Source: Acanthaster planci
Taxonomy: Eukaryota > Echinodermata > Asteroidea > Valvatida > Acanthasteridae
Length of the DNA: 64,000 nt
Assembly: GCF_001949145.1 (NCBI RefSeq)
Contig: NW_019091534.1
Coordinates: 247,456 to 311,455 of the forward strand
Direction: 5' to 3'
The notes below the pieces were generated by a model that was given only the letters and a program-made list of their open reading frames with translations, had not been told where the DNA came from and ran no database searches. Position numbers and translations under genes: made by a program. Shown here piece after piece: positions 44,881 to 55,469 of the stretch. Every line of letters starts with the position of its first letter. Within the stretch, counting starts at the first letter, position 1.

Positions 44881-46371
44881 ATGGCCTTCCCCTCGAGAAT
44901 CCACGTAGCTGTGTTGCTTGTTTCTGTCTGGCTCGCCTTTGCTCTGGCACAGCCTTCCGTGAATTTCACCGTAAGCCATGATGGCGACACGGACTTTCTG
45001 ACCGTCAAGGAGGGTCAGGTGCTTCCCTTGAATATCACCATCACCAACAGTGTCTATTCTGGCATTATAAGCGTCGCCAGCACGGACGAAGGCACGTTCG
45101 AGGTGGTCAACGCCACGGAATACACCATCGTAAACAGCTCAGATCTGCCGCTGGTCATGACCGTCCGCGTCAAGGGCAAATTTGTTGGCATCGAGAGGTT
45201 AAGACTCCGCCTAGCCCAGACGGCGGGCGCGGTGGGAGTGGCTGTCGGTGAGTACACCATCAAGGTCATCCGGGTGCCCACCATCCTGGACATCCTGTTC
45301 ACTTACGTCCTCCTGGTGTGGCTGTGCCTGTCCTACGTCACCACGGGGGCAAAGATGCAGCCCAAGGTCATCTGGAGCAAGATGAAGCCGCCATGGGGGA
45401 TCCTGATCGGCATGTTGGGCCAGTTCATACTGATGCCCCTCTGGGCCTTCGCCCTGACCAAGATTTTTGCCCTGGATAACGAGACGGCCCTGGGCCTGAT
45501 TTTTGTCGGCACCTGCCCCGGCGGCTGGCTCAGCAACATCTTCAGCCTGCTCTTGGACTGCGACTTCGTGCTGAGTCTCACCATGACCTTCTGCTCCACC
45601 GTCATGGCCATGGGCCTCATGCCCCTCAATCTCTTCATCTATGCCACGCCTATCGTGGCGGAGAACGCCCAACTCAAGACACCCTTCGTGGAGCTGGCCA
45701 TCCAGCTGATTCTCCTCGTCATCCCCATTGGGATCGGCATGGCACTTTGCTACAAATTTGAAAAGTTCAAGAAGATCTGTGAGAGTCTTCTCAAGCCGCT
45801 GGCTGGGATCCTGATCCTGCTGGCGCTGGGGCTGGGTATATCCTCCCAGCTCTACATTTTCCAGTCCCCCTGGCAGGTGTGGGTGGTCTCAGCCCTCCTG
45901 CCCATCGGCGGGGTCATCTTGGGCGGTGTCAGCGCCAAGATTGTTTGCCTGCCTAAGAAGTCCGCCATCACCGTGGCGCTGGAGACGGGAGCGCAGAACG
46001 CGCTCCTGGCCAAGACCATGTTAGATCTGTTCTATCCCCGGCCGGAGTCCGACCTGATGGGTAGAGTGCCGCTGATGGTCGGCCTCCTCGGCCTAATAGA
46101 GGGTACTGTCACCACCTTAACTTACGTTCTGATCCTGAATACATGCTGCCGGATGGACGAAGACCAAGAGGTGCTGGTGAAGGATAACAACGATAACGAG
46201 AAGACCGAGCAAGATGCCGAGAAAGCAGACAAGCAAGCGGAAAGCAAGCAGAAAGAAGGCCAGAAAGCCGAGGAGGGTGTACAGACGACCTTCCATGTCG
46301 ACAGTCCGGCAGATCAAGTTCACGTTAACCTCGTTTTTGATAGCAATGAAGAGATCGAGCACAATTTGTAA
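44881..46371 (+). CDS. SLC10 (P3-type) sodium/organic anion cotransporter-like, copy A
   Basis: A 496-residue plasma-membrane carrier in one coding exon. Signal peptide at 1-23 (ends ALA). Extracellular domain at 24-130 with sequons N28, N51, N56, N77 and N85, as in SLC10A3/P3-like proteins. The membrane domain spans about 133-440. CPGGWLSN (212-219) and ETGAQN (368-373) are the SLC10 crossover motifs. Positions equivalent to the sodium ligands of bacterial ASBT (S218, N219, S232, T236, E368, Q372) are all present, so Na+ coupling is plausible. The tail (445-496) is Lys/Glu-rich. The substrate is unknown. The start is set by the signal peptide and by an identical CTTCTCCTTGAAATGG context in copy B. 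An acceptor-like TTTTTATGTGCAG 25 bp upstream suggests a non-coding 5' exon. Coding GC is well above the flanks. Confidence 0.95.
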   Translation: MAFPSRIHVAVLLVSVWLAFALAQPSVNFTVSHDGDTDFLTVKEGQVLPLNITITNSVYSGIISVASTDEGTFEVVNATEYTIVNSSDLPLVMTVRVKGKFVGIERLRLRLAQTAGAVGVAVGEYTIKVIRVPTILDILFTYVLLVWLCLSYVTTGAKMQPKVIWSKMKPPWGILIGMLGQFILMPLWAFALTKIFALDNETALGLIFVGTCPGGWLSNIFSLLLDCDFVLSLTMTFCSTVMAMGLMPLNLFIYATPIVAENAQLKTPFVELAIQLILLVIPIGIGMALCYKFEKFKKICESLLKPLAGILILLALGLGISSQLYIFQSPWQVWVVSALLPIGGVILGGVSAKIVCLPKKSAITVALETGAQNALLAKTMLDLFYPRPESDLMGRVPLMVGLLGLIEGTVTTLTYVLILNTCCRMDEDQEVLVKDNNDNEKTEQDAEKADKQAESKQKEGQKAEEGVQTTFHVDSPADQVHVNLVFDSNEEIEHNL

Positions 46372-47026
46372 GCAAGTGTCAAGAAGACATCGTTGCTGTT
46401 CTCTTAATGGAATTCGATTTCTTTCAAATCTATACACCAATGGAGGCGACACCCACCTTTCTCTTAAGATCAAACTCCACACACATAATACATGTTCACG
46501 GTTTGTAATTGTGAAGTTTGCCTTTTAATTTCAAATCTTGATCACAAGGGAAAATGCCTATTGAATATTCATTATCAGTTTTTAAAATGGTACTCCAACA
46601 AGAGCAGTGATGGGTGAGTAAAATATATATTTACACAATACATATGAATTAAAATACTGGAGAGTCGGGTCACGCTGAACACAGTGCACTAACCGCAGAA
46701 GGAAATTATGCCCCCTCCAAATATACATATATATGCATATACATACATAAATACAAACACAAAAACACAGTTCAAATTCCATACGAAACCATTTGTGTGA
46801 AATACAACAACAGTTCAAATTCCATTTAAAATCATTTTGTTTGAACTGCATTTAAGTTTAATGTAGTTTCCTCGATTGCTGGTTTTATGGAATGGTTATA
46901 ACCGATCTCGGACTGAATGAAATTGTCACTTCTACAGCTGTCTACATTGTACTGCCATTTTTCTTTTCAAACAAAACCACCCAATTCTCTTGACTAAACT
47001 TCAGATCTGTCAAAGATACTATATGT

Positions 47027-47032
47027 AATAAA
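47027..47032 (+). promoter_or_regulatory. Candidate poly(A) signal of SLC10 copy A
   Basis: AATAAA about 650 bp after the stop codon; another AATAAA is at 47169-47174. Homology to copy B ends near 46760, so both signals lie outside the duplicated part. Confidence 0.35.
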
Positions 47033-48639
47033 AATGCTCGCAATATGCTGTTTTACAGTTTTTCCTTGTTTACCTAAACATCGTCAGTCTTATGAAAAGG
47101 TGGCAGTATTACAGTCACTAATTATACTTGTGTGTTGGGTAACATCCAGACACAATATCAAGTAGAACAATAAAATGTAAATGTTAGTTGTTACTATAAT
47201 TAAAAACAAAAAAAAATGTTTTTCTTAGTGATGAATTAAATACATGTAGGTTTGAAATGACTTTGAGTCAGTGTAATTATATTATACACGTACAAAAAAA
47301 AGGTTAGTTTTAAACTTGCTGATTGATTATCCCCAGAACTTGGCACTGTCATCACACACACATAACACGGGCTTTTTTAGCGGTTGATTTTTGGATGTGT
47401 TCTATACACGCTGATACATGGAAGTTAAATGTTAACAGCGTGTTAATATGTAAAACATTATTTGCAAACATTGTAGTGTGATACAATAATTACAGTAATT
47501 CGGTAGAATGAAGCTAATGAAACAAGAGGGCTGAATTTAGACCTCATCTCTGACTTCAACTTCAAGAGACTCCACGCCTCCCGACTTGGACAACCCATAC
47601 TCAACTGAAGTCCACATTCTACTTCCAATCCTCATATAATGCGACAAAGTGGCAAAGTGTTTCCAATCTATATAAACACTTAAGGGTTTCTGATGTGAAG
47701 ATGAGTTCTAGGATGGAGACTTACTTTTGCCGCCTTTAGAGAAAAACTACCTTTAAAAAGACAAAGGGACCAGTGCCATTCGCATAAATGGGGCCTATCC
47801 TTTCCATCATATCACGATACCTTTTGAAATTTCAATTCATAGATACTTGATATTATTCATTCAAGGACGAGGTCCCCTTATTTGGGTTAAAAAATGGCTT
47901 TTTGTATCCGAACTCTTATCACTTTGGTTAGTAAAATAAAACCATTTGTCCTGGCAGAGATGACTGTTTGTGTGCTCTTTTTCTCGACACCAAGCAAAGG
48001 TTAAGTAGAATAGTTTGTAACCTGTTCTGAGAGAATGAGCCATGAGTTCCATTTTTCAGTAATTCTGTTTCAGTTGGAAGTAGAAAGAGCCCACCCAATT
48101 CGACTACCCTACTGTATTGCATCATACGATAAAATATTAGCATCACAGTTACCGCATGGTCATTTGGCTGCACTGACCTCACTTGTAAGTAGCGGTGGGT
48201 AGTCAGATCGGGTGCAAGGCCAAGCAATGCTCTCTGCATTGATGACTCTCTCTCATTATTATATCCCAATGAAAATGAACATTGTTGAGTGTGAGAATGT
48301 TGAGGGTTCCTTCCAATTTCCATAGTACAAGACTCTTTAAAGGTCTGTAACCCATAAGTGGCTTTTGTAACTTCTGCCTCATTTCCACAGAGCATGTCAC
48401 AATGAGCAGCTTCACAAAAAGCCTAACTATATAACAACTCAATGAAACTGTACCTTTTAACAATTTCAAAGGACTTGAAAAGTCAATTGTATATTTCCTT
48501 GATGATAAGATTTCCATCAAACTCAGCAGTGCCTCAAGGAAATGCTCCAAGTATAATTAGCATGCATACACTTGGACAGACGAGGAGGTCTGGATGCAAC
48601 CGAAAATGACAATTTAATAGAAATCTCAGACAAGGAGCT

Positions 48640-49010
48640 CGAAGAGAATAGGGTTTAGGCCCAGTGGTTGGGAGTTTGTAGGCTCAGGGGTTCGAATCCA
48701 GCTGCTGATCGTATGTTGATGAGGCCTTGGGCGAGCCACTTTACCCTTATTTGCCTCTCTTCATCCAAGTGAACAAATGGGTACTTTTATTTGCTGAGGA
48801 GTTACCTGCGACGGACTGGCATCACTTTAGGCGATGGGAGGGAGGGGGCCATACTCTCAGTCGTCAGTAACATAGTAGGCAGTGGCATGACCAGCATCAG
48901 ACGGTGAAAGGTCGGAATGCGGATAATTCGTAACCACTAAACACCAGCCCGAGTCGCAGCGGCTCGAGACAGACTCATTAGTCACCCCGATGAGGGAGAA
49001 GCACCACGTG
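48640..49010 (+). mobile_element. tRNA-derived SINE-like repeat
   Basis: A perfect RNA polymerase III B box GGTTCGAATCC at 48688-48698 follows an A-box-like GGCCCAGTGGTTGGG. The downstream body, GCGAGCCACTTTACCC, then AAATGGGTAC and GACGGACTGGCATCAC, is typical of tRNA-SINE bodies in marine animals. Ends and target duplications were not resolved. Confidence 0.6.
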
Positions 49011-49045
49011 CAGAGCTGGGTGGCCTAAGGGGCGAAGACCTTTAC

Positions 49046-49132
49046 CTGAAGGAGTATCACGACGATCAGCAGCAAGAAAAAGCTGAGCGGCCACAGCAGG
49101 GTGGAACTGATACGTATGCGATACAACCTGGC
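49046..49132 (-). CDS. Putative ABCC/MRP-like TMD0 exon (2 of 2 found)
   Basis: An 87-bp phase 0-0 exon between GTCTCTGCAG and GTAAAGGT. It encodes ARLYRIRISSTLLWPLSFFL then LLIVVILLQ, a basic loop followed by one membrane helix. Joined after the exon at 51190-51302, it gives ...ATSLTQARLYRIRISS..., which fits the fourth-to-fifth helix region of the ABCC TMD0 domain (pattern AT-x-L-x-Q-x-R...SS-x-x-L-x-x-W/P-L). No further exons toward lower coordinates were found, so the gene is partial, broken or widely spaced. Family call is tentative. Confidence 0.42.
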
Positions 49133-50232
49133 CTGCAGAGACAGCAACATAGTCACATCTGACATATTAATCTTTGTGAAATCAATGGGGCTCTTACTGC
49201 ATGACCATCTGCACCTGTTTTCATAGAGCAATTTCAGCAGTAGCTGTAAGGGCGGATTCTGGGGGGATCCAACGAAGGGCCGTCCCCAAATTTGTTTTGT
49301 TTTGAAGGAACACAGTTTTTTTTCTTTTCCCTTCCTTCCAATGGGTCTTAGAGGAAAAACGGACCCATGAGAATGTCCAAAATTAGGGTTCCAGATCCAT
49401 CCTTGTGTAGCTTCTGCAAATGTGATTCCCTCTCTGGCCAAGAATTAAAGCTCGCAAAATTCACAAATTAGTTTGAAGTGTGATTGGATTAGTTTGAAGC
49501 CTGCGATACACATCAACAGCTTTAGTTCTTGCTGTTATATCTTCGTAGCATGTACAAGTACATATACTAGTTGTGTTTTTACTATAAGTGTGGTTTATGT
49601 TACTGTCCACAAACTGTGATATTTCCAAAGAAGAACACTTGACAAAAGCTGGACACATTGTTTTTAATATTTTAAAATGAGACCCCCTGAATTTTACTTG
49701 TCACGGAAGACACTCTCCTCCAGTTATTGAGACTGCCTTGGCCAAACAATGTTTTTCTTGGGGGAAAAGTGCTCCCACCCATTCACAAAACAGTCATCTC
49801 AGGCTTGTATAAGAAGGCATACGGTTGAATCAGAACAAAATTGAAATTTTCTCCTCTTTGAAGAAACCGTTCAAGTTTGCTGATTTTTTGCAGCTCAATC
49901 AGTTACTGGCCAAATTAACCAGCGGGATATCACTATCAAAAAGTAACCATAAGGACACGCTTTTCAGCTGTCTTTTGTAGTCGGAAAACCACTTTGGAGT
50001 TGTAATGTGGAAGCCATCACCATTAAGTACATCTGACAAAGTAGTTTATTGACTAGATAGAAAATTACTGCAAAACTTGCATCCCCCACACTTAAGTTGC
50101 AGTCCAGGGAATTCCTTGGTTGCTATTCCTTCACCTTGATGTTCAGTGTCGTTAGGCAAAACAGAAATGAGTCTAATGCATCCCGTGACATCTCGTGGTA
50201 GCCCAATGGTCTGGCCCTCACCTCGCGATCGT

Positions 50233-50630
50233 TAGACTTGAATCAAGTCGGACTTACGTTGTTCTTCTTCAGTCAGCCATCTTTCAGCCTGAACGCACTA
50301 CACAGTCTTCGCACTTGGCCCAGTAGCTCGTATAACCATTATGAGGCGTCCTCATTTGATAACCTTTATTGTACAACGTGTGTAATACGTCACCAGTCAG
50401 TAAGTCTGACTTGACGGATGAGCCAATTTGAACCCCGTCAGTGATACGTAGTTATTCATAACTGCATATGAGCGACATGATTTTGCATGATGTATACGGA
50501 ATTTCCACCAATCAAAGTTGCCAGACTCGGAGATTCGTTCATTATAATGAAGGTATGAACGACGTAAAACAAGTCCAGCAATGTGATTGGCGGCTACCAC
50601 TTTGGGTAGATGAGCCCATTCGCTGTATCA
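50233..50630. mobile_element. Inverted-repeat element family 2, 5' part
   Basis: Starts TAGACTTGAATCAAGTCGG, as the 53065 copy does, and runs collinear with it for about 400 bp (through TGTACAACGTGTGTAATACG and GAGCCCATTCGCTGT), then breaks off before the right terminus. Confidence 0.78.
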
Positions 50631-51189
50631 CCCTTTATGCTGGCTGGTGCTTACAAAGAGCTTCATTAAGAGTAAAATTTCTGAGAGCAGAGTATGCTTC
50701 GTGCGTACATTCGTGAAGGGTTGACCACATTAAAAGAGCAGGGTTATTTTGGACCACTCACAGCTGAGGGGGGGGGGAGATTCTGCCCCCAATACCTTGG
50801 CTGTCCAATTGCCCAATTTTAAGTTGGCATGCATATAAAGGCACTTCTTATCCTAATATTTTAAATCTAAGACTTTGCTGTTAAGATCGCTTGAAGTCCA
50901 AGGCCATATGCATGCCAAACCACTAGCATTGAGAACGGCAACGGAAAAGTTCATGTATGTACATGCCTTGGAAAAAAATGCATTTTCACAGAATTGGTGT
51001 CAAAATGACTTCAAAGGGTTCCTAAGAACACTCCTAAATGCTTGACTCATAAGGAAGGAATGCAGTAATATCGGGAAAATGTTGTCGTGGAATCCCCCCC
51101 CCTGCTCTTGTAGGGTTAAATCTGTTTTTTTTTCCTAACACTGAATTTCATCAACTGTCAACTCCACACATAAGTCTGGAGTCTGTTAC

Positions 51190-51302
51190 CTGCGTCAGAC
51201 TAGTGGCTATAAAGACAACAGCAACAACTGTCCCTGTTAGGTATAATGCTGACATGACAGGTTCTAACCTGCTTAGCGTACCACTGGATACTGCAAGAGC
51301 AA
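51190..51302 (-). CDS. Putative ABCC/MRP-like TMD0 exon (1 of 2 found)
   Basis: A 113-bp exon with a strong acceptor (CCCCTCCCTCTCCCACACAG) and donor (CAG|GTAACAG). After two bases it encodes ALAVSSGTLSRLEPVMSALY then LTGTVVAVVFIATSLTQ. The spacing L-x-PV...S...L-x-G...AT-x-L-x-Q resembles helix 4 of the MRP1 TMD0. M16 of this exon could also be a start codon of an isolated small protein. The preceding exon must end with one base of a split codon; the minus-strand segment near 54950 (ending CAG|GTAAGT) is compatible only in one unconvincing frame. Confidence 0.42.
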
Positions 51303-53064
51303 CTGTGTGGGAGAGGGAGGGGTGACAGAGAGAAGCTGAAATAGAAAACCTCCGTAGGAAAAGAATTCAAAAACAGCCAGGCCTGTGCTTTGGTATTCTT
51401 TGAATAGAGAGCAAAGGTGAATAAGTCACCTTCTGTCAGTCACCAAGGTAACGGGTCTGCTCAAAAGTCACTTAACCATTCCTCAAGGTCTTGGCAAAAG
51501 ACATTTCGACTGACTAAATCATTGTGTGATGTAGATCAAGTCGCCTTGGCAACCAACATTCAACATGGTGCATCACACTTGGATATTCCACAGGCCCTGT
51601 ACTGCGCGTAAATGACGGAGGTGTGGCATGGCGTGCCAAGCCACGGCATCAGCAAAAACCGTGACTACGTGTGTATGCTACTAGGCCAACAACAAATGAT
51701 TCTCACCCAGCAGCCAAGCCCATGTGCACAAATGCCACTGCACTACAAGTAAACTATTCTCCGTTGAATGTACAATCAAGGAGGAGATGTGATTTTTTTA
51801 AGAACAAACTCCCCAAGGGGGCGTTCGAGCCAGCTACTCGTGTTAACACAAGTACTCTCCCGAAACACACGAACGGTAGGAGTATGCCCCGTGGATTAGC
51901 GAGAGTATACTCTCCGTCATGCAGGAGTATAGTCCTGACCCGGGAGTGATGCGCACGCATCCTCCCTCGTGTTAACAGGAATAACCGCGCGAACGCACCC
52001 CAAATGTCACTTCAGTGGCGTAATTGGTGGGAGGGGACATGGGATCCCCCCATGGTAATGGGTCCACCTTAAGTTAGTGCTTTAGTTGTCACTGAACCCA
52101 TTTAATGCCCCAGAAACTGAGAGTCCCAAGTGCCTCCCCTCTACAAAATGTTCCCCAGTTAGACCACTGTGCCACTTTTCAACCTCACTTTTAACATCAG
52201 TGCTATGCATAATCAACCTGTCTTCACATGTTCACGTTTGATGACAAGACCTGTAAGCAAGACTTGTCCATATAGAAATCCTTCACAAAAACTTGTTTTA
52301 AAGCTTTGTGGGTAAACAATTGAAAAGACAAACTCTTCAGTTTTTCTGACGTAGTGTACATTGAACACTGGTAATAAACGCACGTTTAAAGTGACTTCAC
52401 CAAACCAACATGGTCTGTCCACATATCTTAAGTAATAGGTTTGAGAACATGAAGTCTTTACTGACTAGGTCTGAACCCAATGTACATCCTACAGGGATGT
52501 GAGATTTTCAAAAAAATGTTAGAGCTGCCTTACATGCATCTGCATTGCTCTGAATAATGAAACAGAAAAAGAAGACAGACTGTTCTGATTCATCGTGCCA
52601 AGTTGTACATGTATTAGCAGCATTACTTAACTGTAGTCCAGTACTTCTCGGGGTCCCCTCAAGTTACGTTACGGTGGCTCAGGGCTTCAACCTGACTATC
52701 AAGACAGCAGGGTCTGATTTGTTTTGAGTAAACAAGCTTTTGGAAGCAGGCAGGAAATTAAATATGTAAAAATAGCTTGCTGAAAAATGTCCACAGGACT
52801 TTGCCTGAAGTGTTAATTATTCGAGTTCAAGTCCTTTTGCCAACTTTAGTGTTCTCCTCAACTTATAAGTGTGTCAGAACTCTCATATTCCCTATTAAAG
52901 CCTGTTCCATAGGTGAATGTGAAAGTGAAACAAATTCACTGCTGTAACACATTTGCAGCGAAAGATCACTTAAGTTGGAATGTGTTCGTCTTTGGCAAAT
53001 AAAAAGCACGATTGCTTGATCTGCCATCACAATTTTGCAAATGTGTTCATGTTCGCATCAAGTA
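51303..53064. other. Spacer in the inter-copy region
   Basis: No gene recognised. Short plus frames (51417-51611, 51671-51949) lack recognisable domains. Confidence 0.5.
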
Positions 53065-53617
53065 TAGACTTGAATCAAGCCGGACTTACGTTGCTTTCCC
53101 CAGTCAGCCATCCCTTGAGCATGTACGCACTACACAGTCGTTGCGCGGCTCGGCCAGGCAACTCGCATAAGCCTTATAAGGCGTCCTCATTGTTGTACAA
53201 TGTGTGTCATACGTCACCAGTCAGTAAGTCCGATTTGACGGATAAGCCAATGGGACCCCGTCGGTAATATGTAGTCATTCATAATTGCAGATGAACAACA
53301 TGATCTTGCATGATGTATACGGAATTTTCACCAATCAAAGTAGTCAGACTTGTAGACTCGTTCATTACAATGCAGGTGTGAACGACGTAAAAAAAGCCTG
53401 GCAATGTGATTGGCTGCTACCAATTTTGGTATATGAGCCCATTCGCTGTGTGCAAATGATTCGCGGATTCGTCAAGTCGGGATTTCTGAACTAACTCATA
53501 GTAATATTGTAAGTGGACACAAGAGGGCGCGAAGCAAGTGAAGCGCGTGATCTCGATATAATTATACCCAAAGCATAAACGAAGAAGTCACAGAGATCCC
53601 GAATTGAGTCAAGTTTA
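53065..53617. mobile_element. Inverted-repeat element family 2, full-length copy
   Basis: 553 bp including TA at both ends. Left end TAGACTTGAATCAAGCCGG; right end, read inverted, TAAACTTGACTCAATTCGG. The termini (consensus ACTTGAnTCAAGTCGG) are themselves palindromic. TA duplications and this size suggest a non-autonomous element mobilised by a Tc1/mariner-like transposase, an inference from structure alone. No ORF of note. Confidence 0.8.
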
Positions 53618-54037
53618 CATCATCGTGAAAGTATGACCCTATTTATATTCAAAGTACTCTGTCAAAGTAACAGTACACATGTAGGTACAAGTACATATAC
53701 ATGTATGTACATAAACTAATTCGCTTGAGTACTGCTGTACCAACTCACTGACGTTCATTGATCATTTGGGGATTCCAAAAAGTACAATCACTAATCAGTC
53801 AAAACGCAACAATGAGGGAACAGATCGTGTGCAGTGGACATAGGGCCTAATGGCAAAAAAATGCATGGAAAGCGCTACCGGTTCCTACATCATGAGCGCA
53901 ACAAGCAACATATATACAGAGGAGAGCCTCCAAGCCCCAAATGACAATGAGTGTATGACCACTGACAACCTTGAGCAGTTTGGCCGCTTTATTCACCATC
54001 TGGTGGAGAGGAAGGCATAAAAATGACCGGCCACATC

Positions 54038-54584
54038 TAAAAAATGAATCCAGTCGGACTTACGTTGCTCTTCCCTAGTCAGCCATCCCTTCAGCCTTCA
54101 CGCACAACACAGTCGTCGCCTCGGCCAGGCAGCTAGTATAAAAGGCGCCCTCGTTGGAAAGCCTCTTTTGTACAACGTGTGTCATACGTCACCAGTCAGT
54201 AAGTCCGACCCGACGATAAGCCAGTAGGACCCCCTGCAGTGATATGTGGTCATTCATAATTGGCTTTGAACGGCACGATCTTTCATCATGTATACAGAAT
54301 TTCCACCAATCAAAGTAGTCAGACTTGTAGACTCGTTCATTATGTAATGCAGGTATGAACGACATAAAAACAAGCTTCCGGCAATGTGATTATCTGCTAC
54401 TAATTCCCATTCGCTGTGTACAAACGGTTGACAGATTCGTCAAGTCGGGACTTATGAACTGAACTCATATATAAGTGGACAAAAGAGGGCGCGAAGCAAG
54501 CAACGGCGCCTGGTCTCGATATATAACCAAAGCAGAAAAGAAGACGTCACTGTATGGTCACAAAGATCCCGACTTAAGTCTGTA
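54038..54584. mobile_element. Inverted-repeat element family 2, second near-full copy
   Basis: Collinear with the copy at 53065 over about 545 bp, with a divergent left tip (TAAAAAATGAATCCAGTCGG) and a right end GACTTAAGTCTGTA. It lies only about 420 bp from the previous copy, in the same orientation. Confidence 0.78.
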
Positions 54585-55469
54585 ACATGCATTGAGTCAA
54601 ATTTTCCGTCTGTTATATTTTCGTTTCTTGTCTGTTTGTTAGTCCTATGATTTGTTTTCTGTCTGTTCTCAAGCCATTTCAGTACAAGCCCTGGGCTTTT
54701 GATAATGCCCCGGTAGTGCAAATGTCATCTTATAGTTACTTCTGTTTGTATCATTTTCTTTATCCTTCATTAATTGTAAACACGCATACAACTTGAATGC
54801 CTTATACATGCCCTATCGGAATAAATGTCAATTGAACTGACAAAAATTGAAAATCACCACTACAGGCTGCATTACGCGTGTGTATGTTCAAGGGCCAGTA
54901 ACTGATGACGTGATGGATAAACGTCGTTAACCTGGCTGTGACTTACCTGGTACTGCATGGTCATAAGATTGCTGCCTGCCAATATGGACAAGATGGGGGG
55001 ATTTTGATGTGGGAATAGTGTCGTTGAGCAAGGTGCTGCAATGGATTCTCCCGGCCTACGTGCAGGTGCGTAAAGCACGTTGGAATACGAGCCACACCGA
55101 AGGTTTTCCTATAACTTCCCAGTAGCAACCGAGTGTATCCGTTGTGGTAAATATTGGAAAATAAACATCTTTGTTGGTGTATCCAACTACCTGTGACGTC
55201 GTAGACCTAAGCTAACAGCCTTGAAAAGGACAATAATACTTCTCAGGCTGTTCACTTTTTAGCTGGAGACAAATCACTTGCGTAACCAGGATAAAATTTC
55301 GTGGGCACCGTCGACAAACACATTGTTTTTTCAAGGGGCCCAGAAAACAAGTGAACAGCAAATTTCAAGGGGGGGGGGCAGCCAGGGTACCGGCTCCATG
55401 TAAAGTCACGTGCTCCTCTCCCTTCTGGTGGCTAGCTAGTGGAAAGAATGAGCAATAAACCTTGTTCGT

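Larger units (their letters stand above)
32200..46760 (+). repeat. Tandem segmental duplication, copy A
   Basis: Collinear blocks match copy B (55120-64000): 32220-32720 with 55143-55450; about 33850-33960 with 56960-57090; 36797-37238 with 57176-57620; 38110-38540 with 57790-58220 and 58970-59030; 38810-40070 with 59190-60419; 43266-43919 with 60416-61297; 44213-46760 with 61289-64000. Between blocks, copy A has its own insertions (retroelement, foldback element, SINE) and gaps. The copies are in the same orientation, each ending in an SLC10 gene. Block limits were judged by eye. Confidence 0.85.
46761..49045. other. Spacer after duplicated unit A
   Basis: Non-coding AT-rich DNA with a TA/CA-rich stretch near 46720-46760, then a SINE at 48640-49010. 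Minus-strand frames at 47928-48395 and 48203-48550 have no recognisable content. Confidence 0.55.

Noticed and set aside
48688-48698. Perfect B box considered as a tRNA gene
   Set aside because: No cloverleaf can be formed around it, and the downstream body is SINE-like.
54872-55078. Minus-strand frame ending in a good donor (CAG|GTAAGT near 54950), considered as an upstream exon of the ABCC-like gene
   Set aside because: The open frame ends in phase 0, but the next exon needs one leftover base. The compatible frame has no ABCC-like content.
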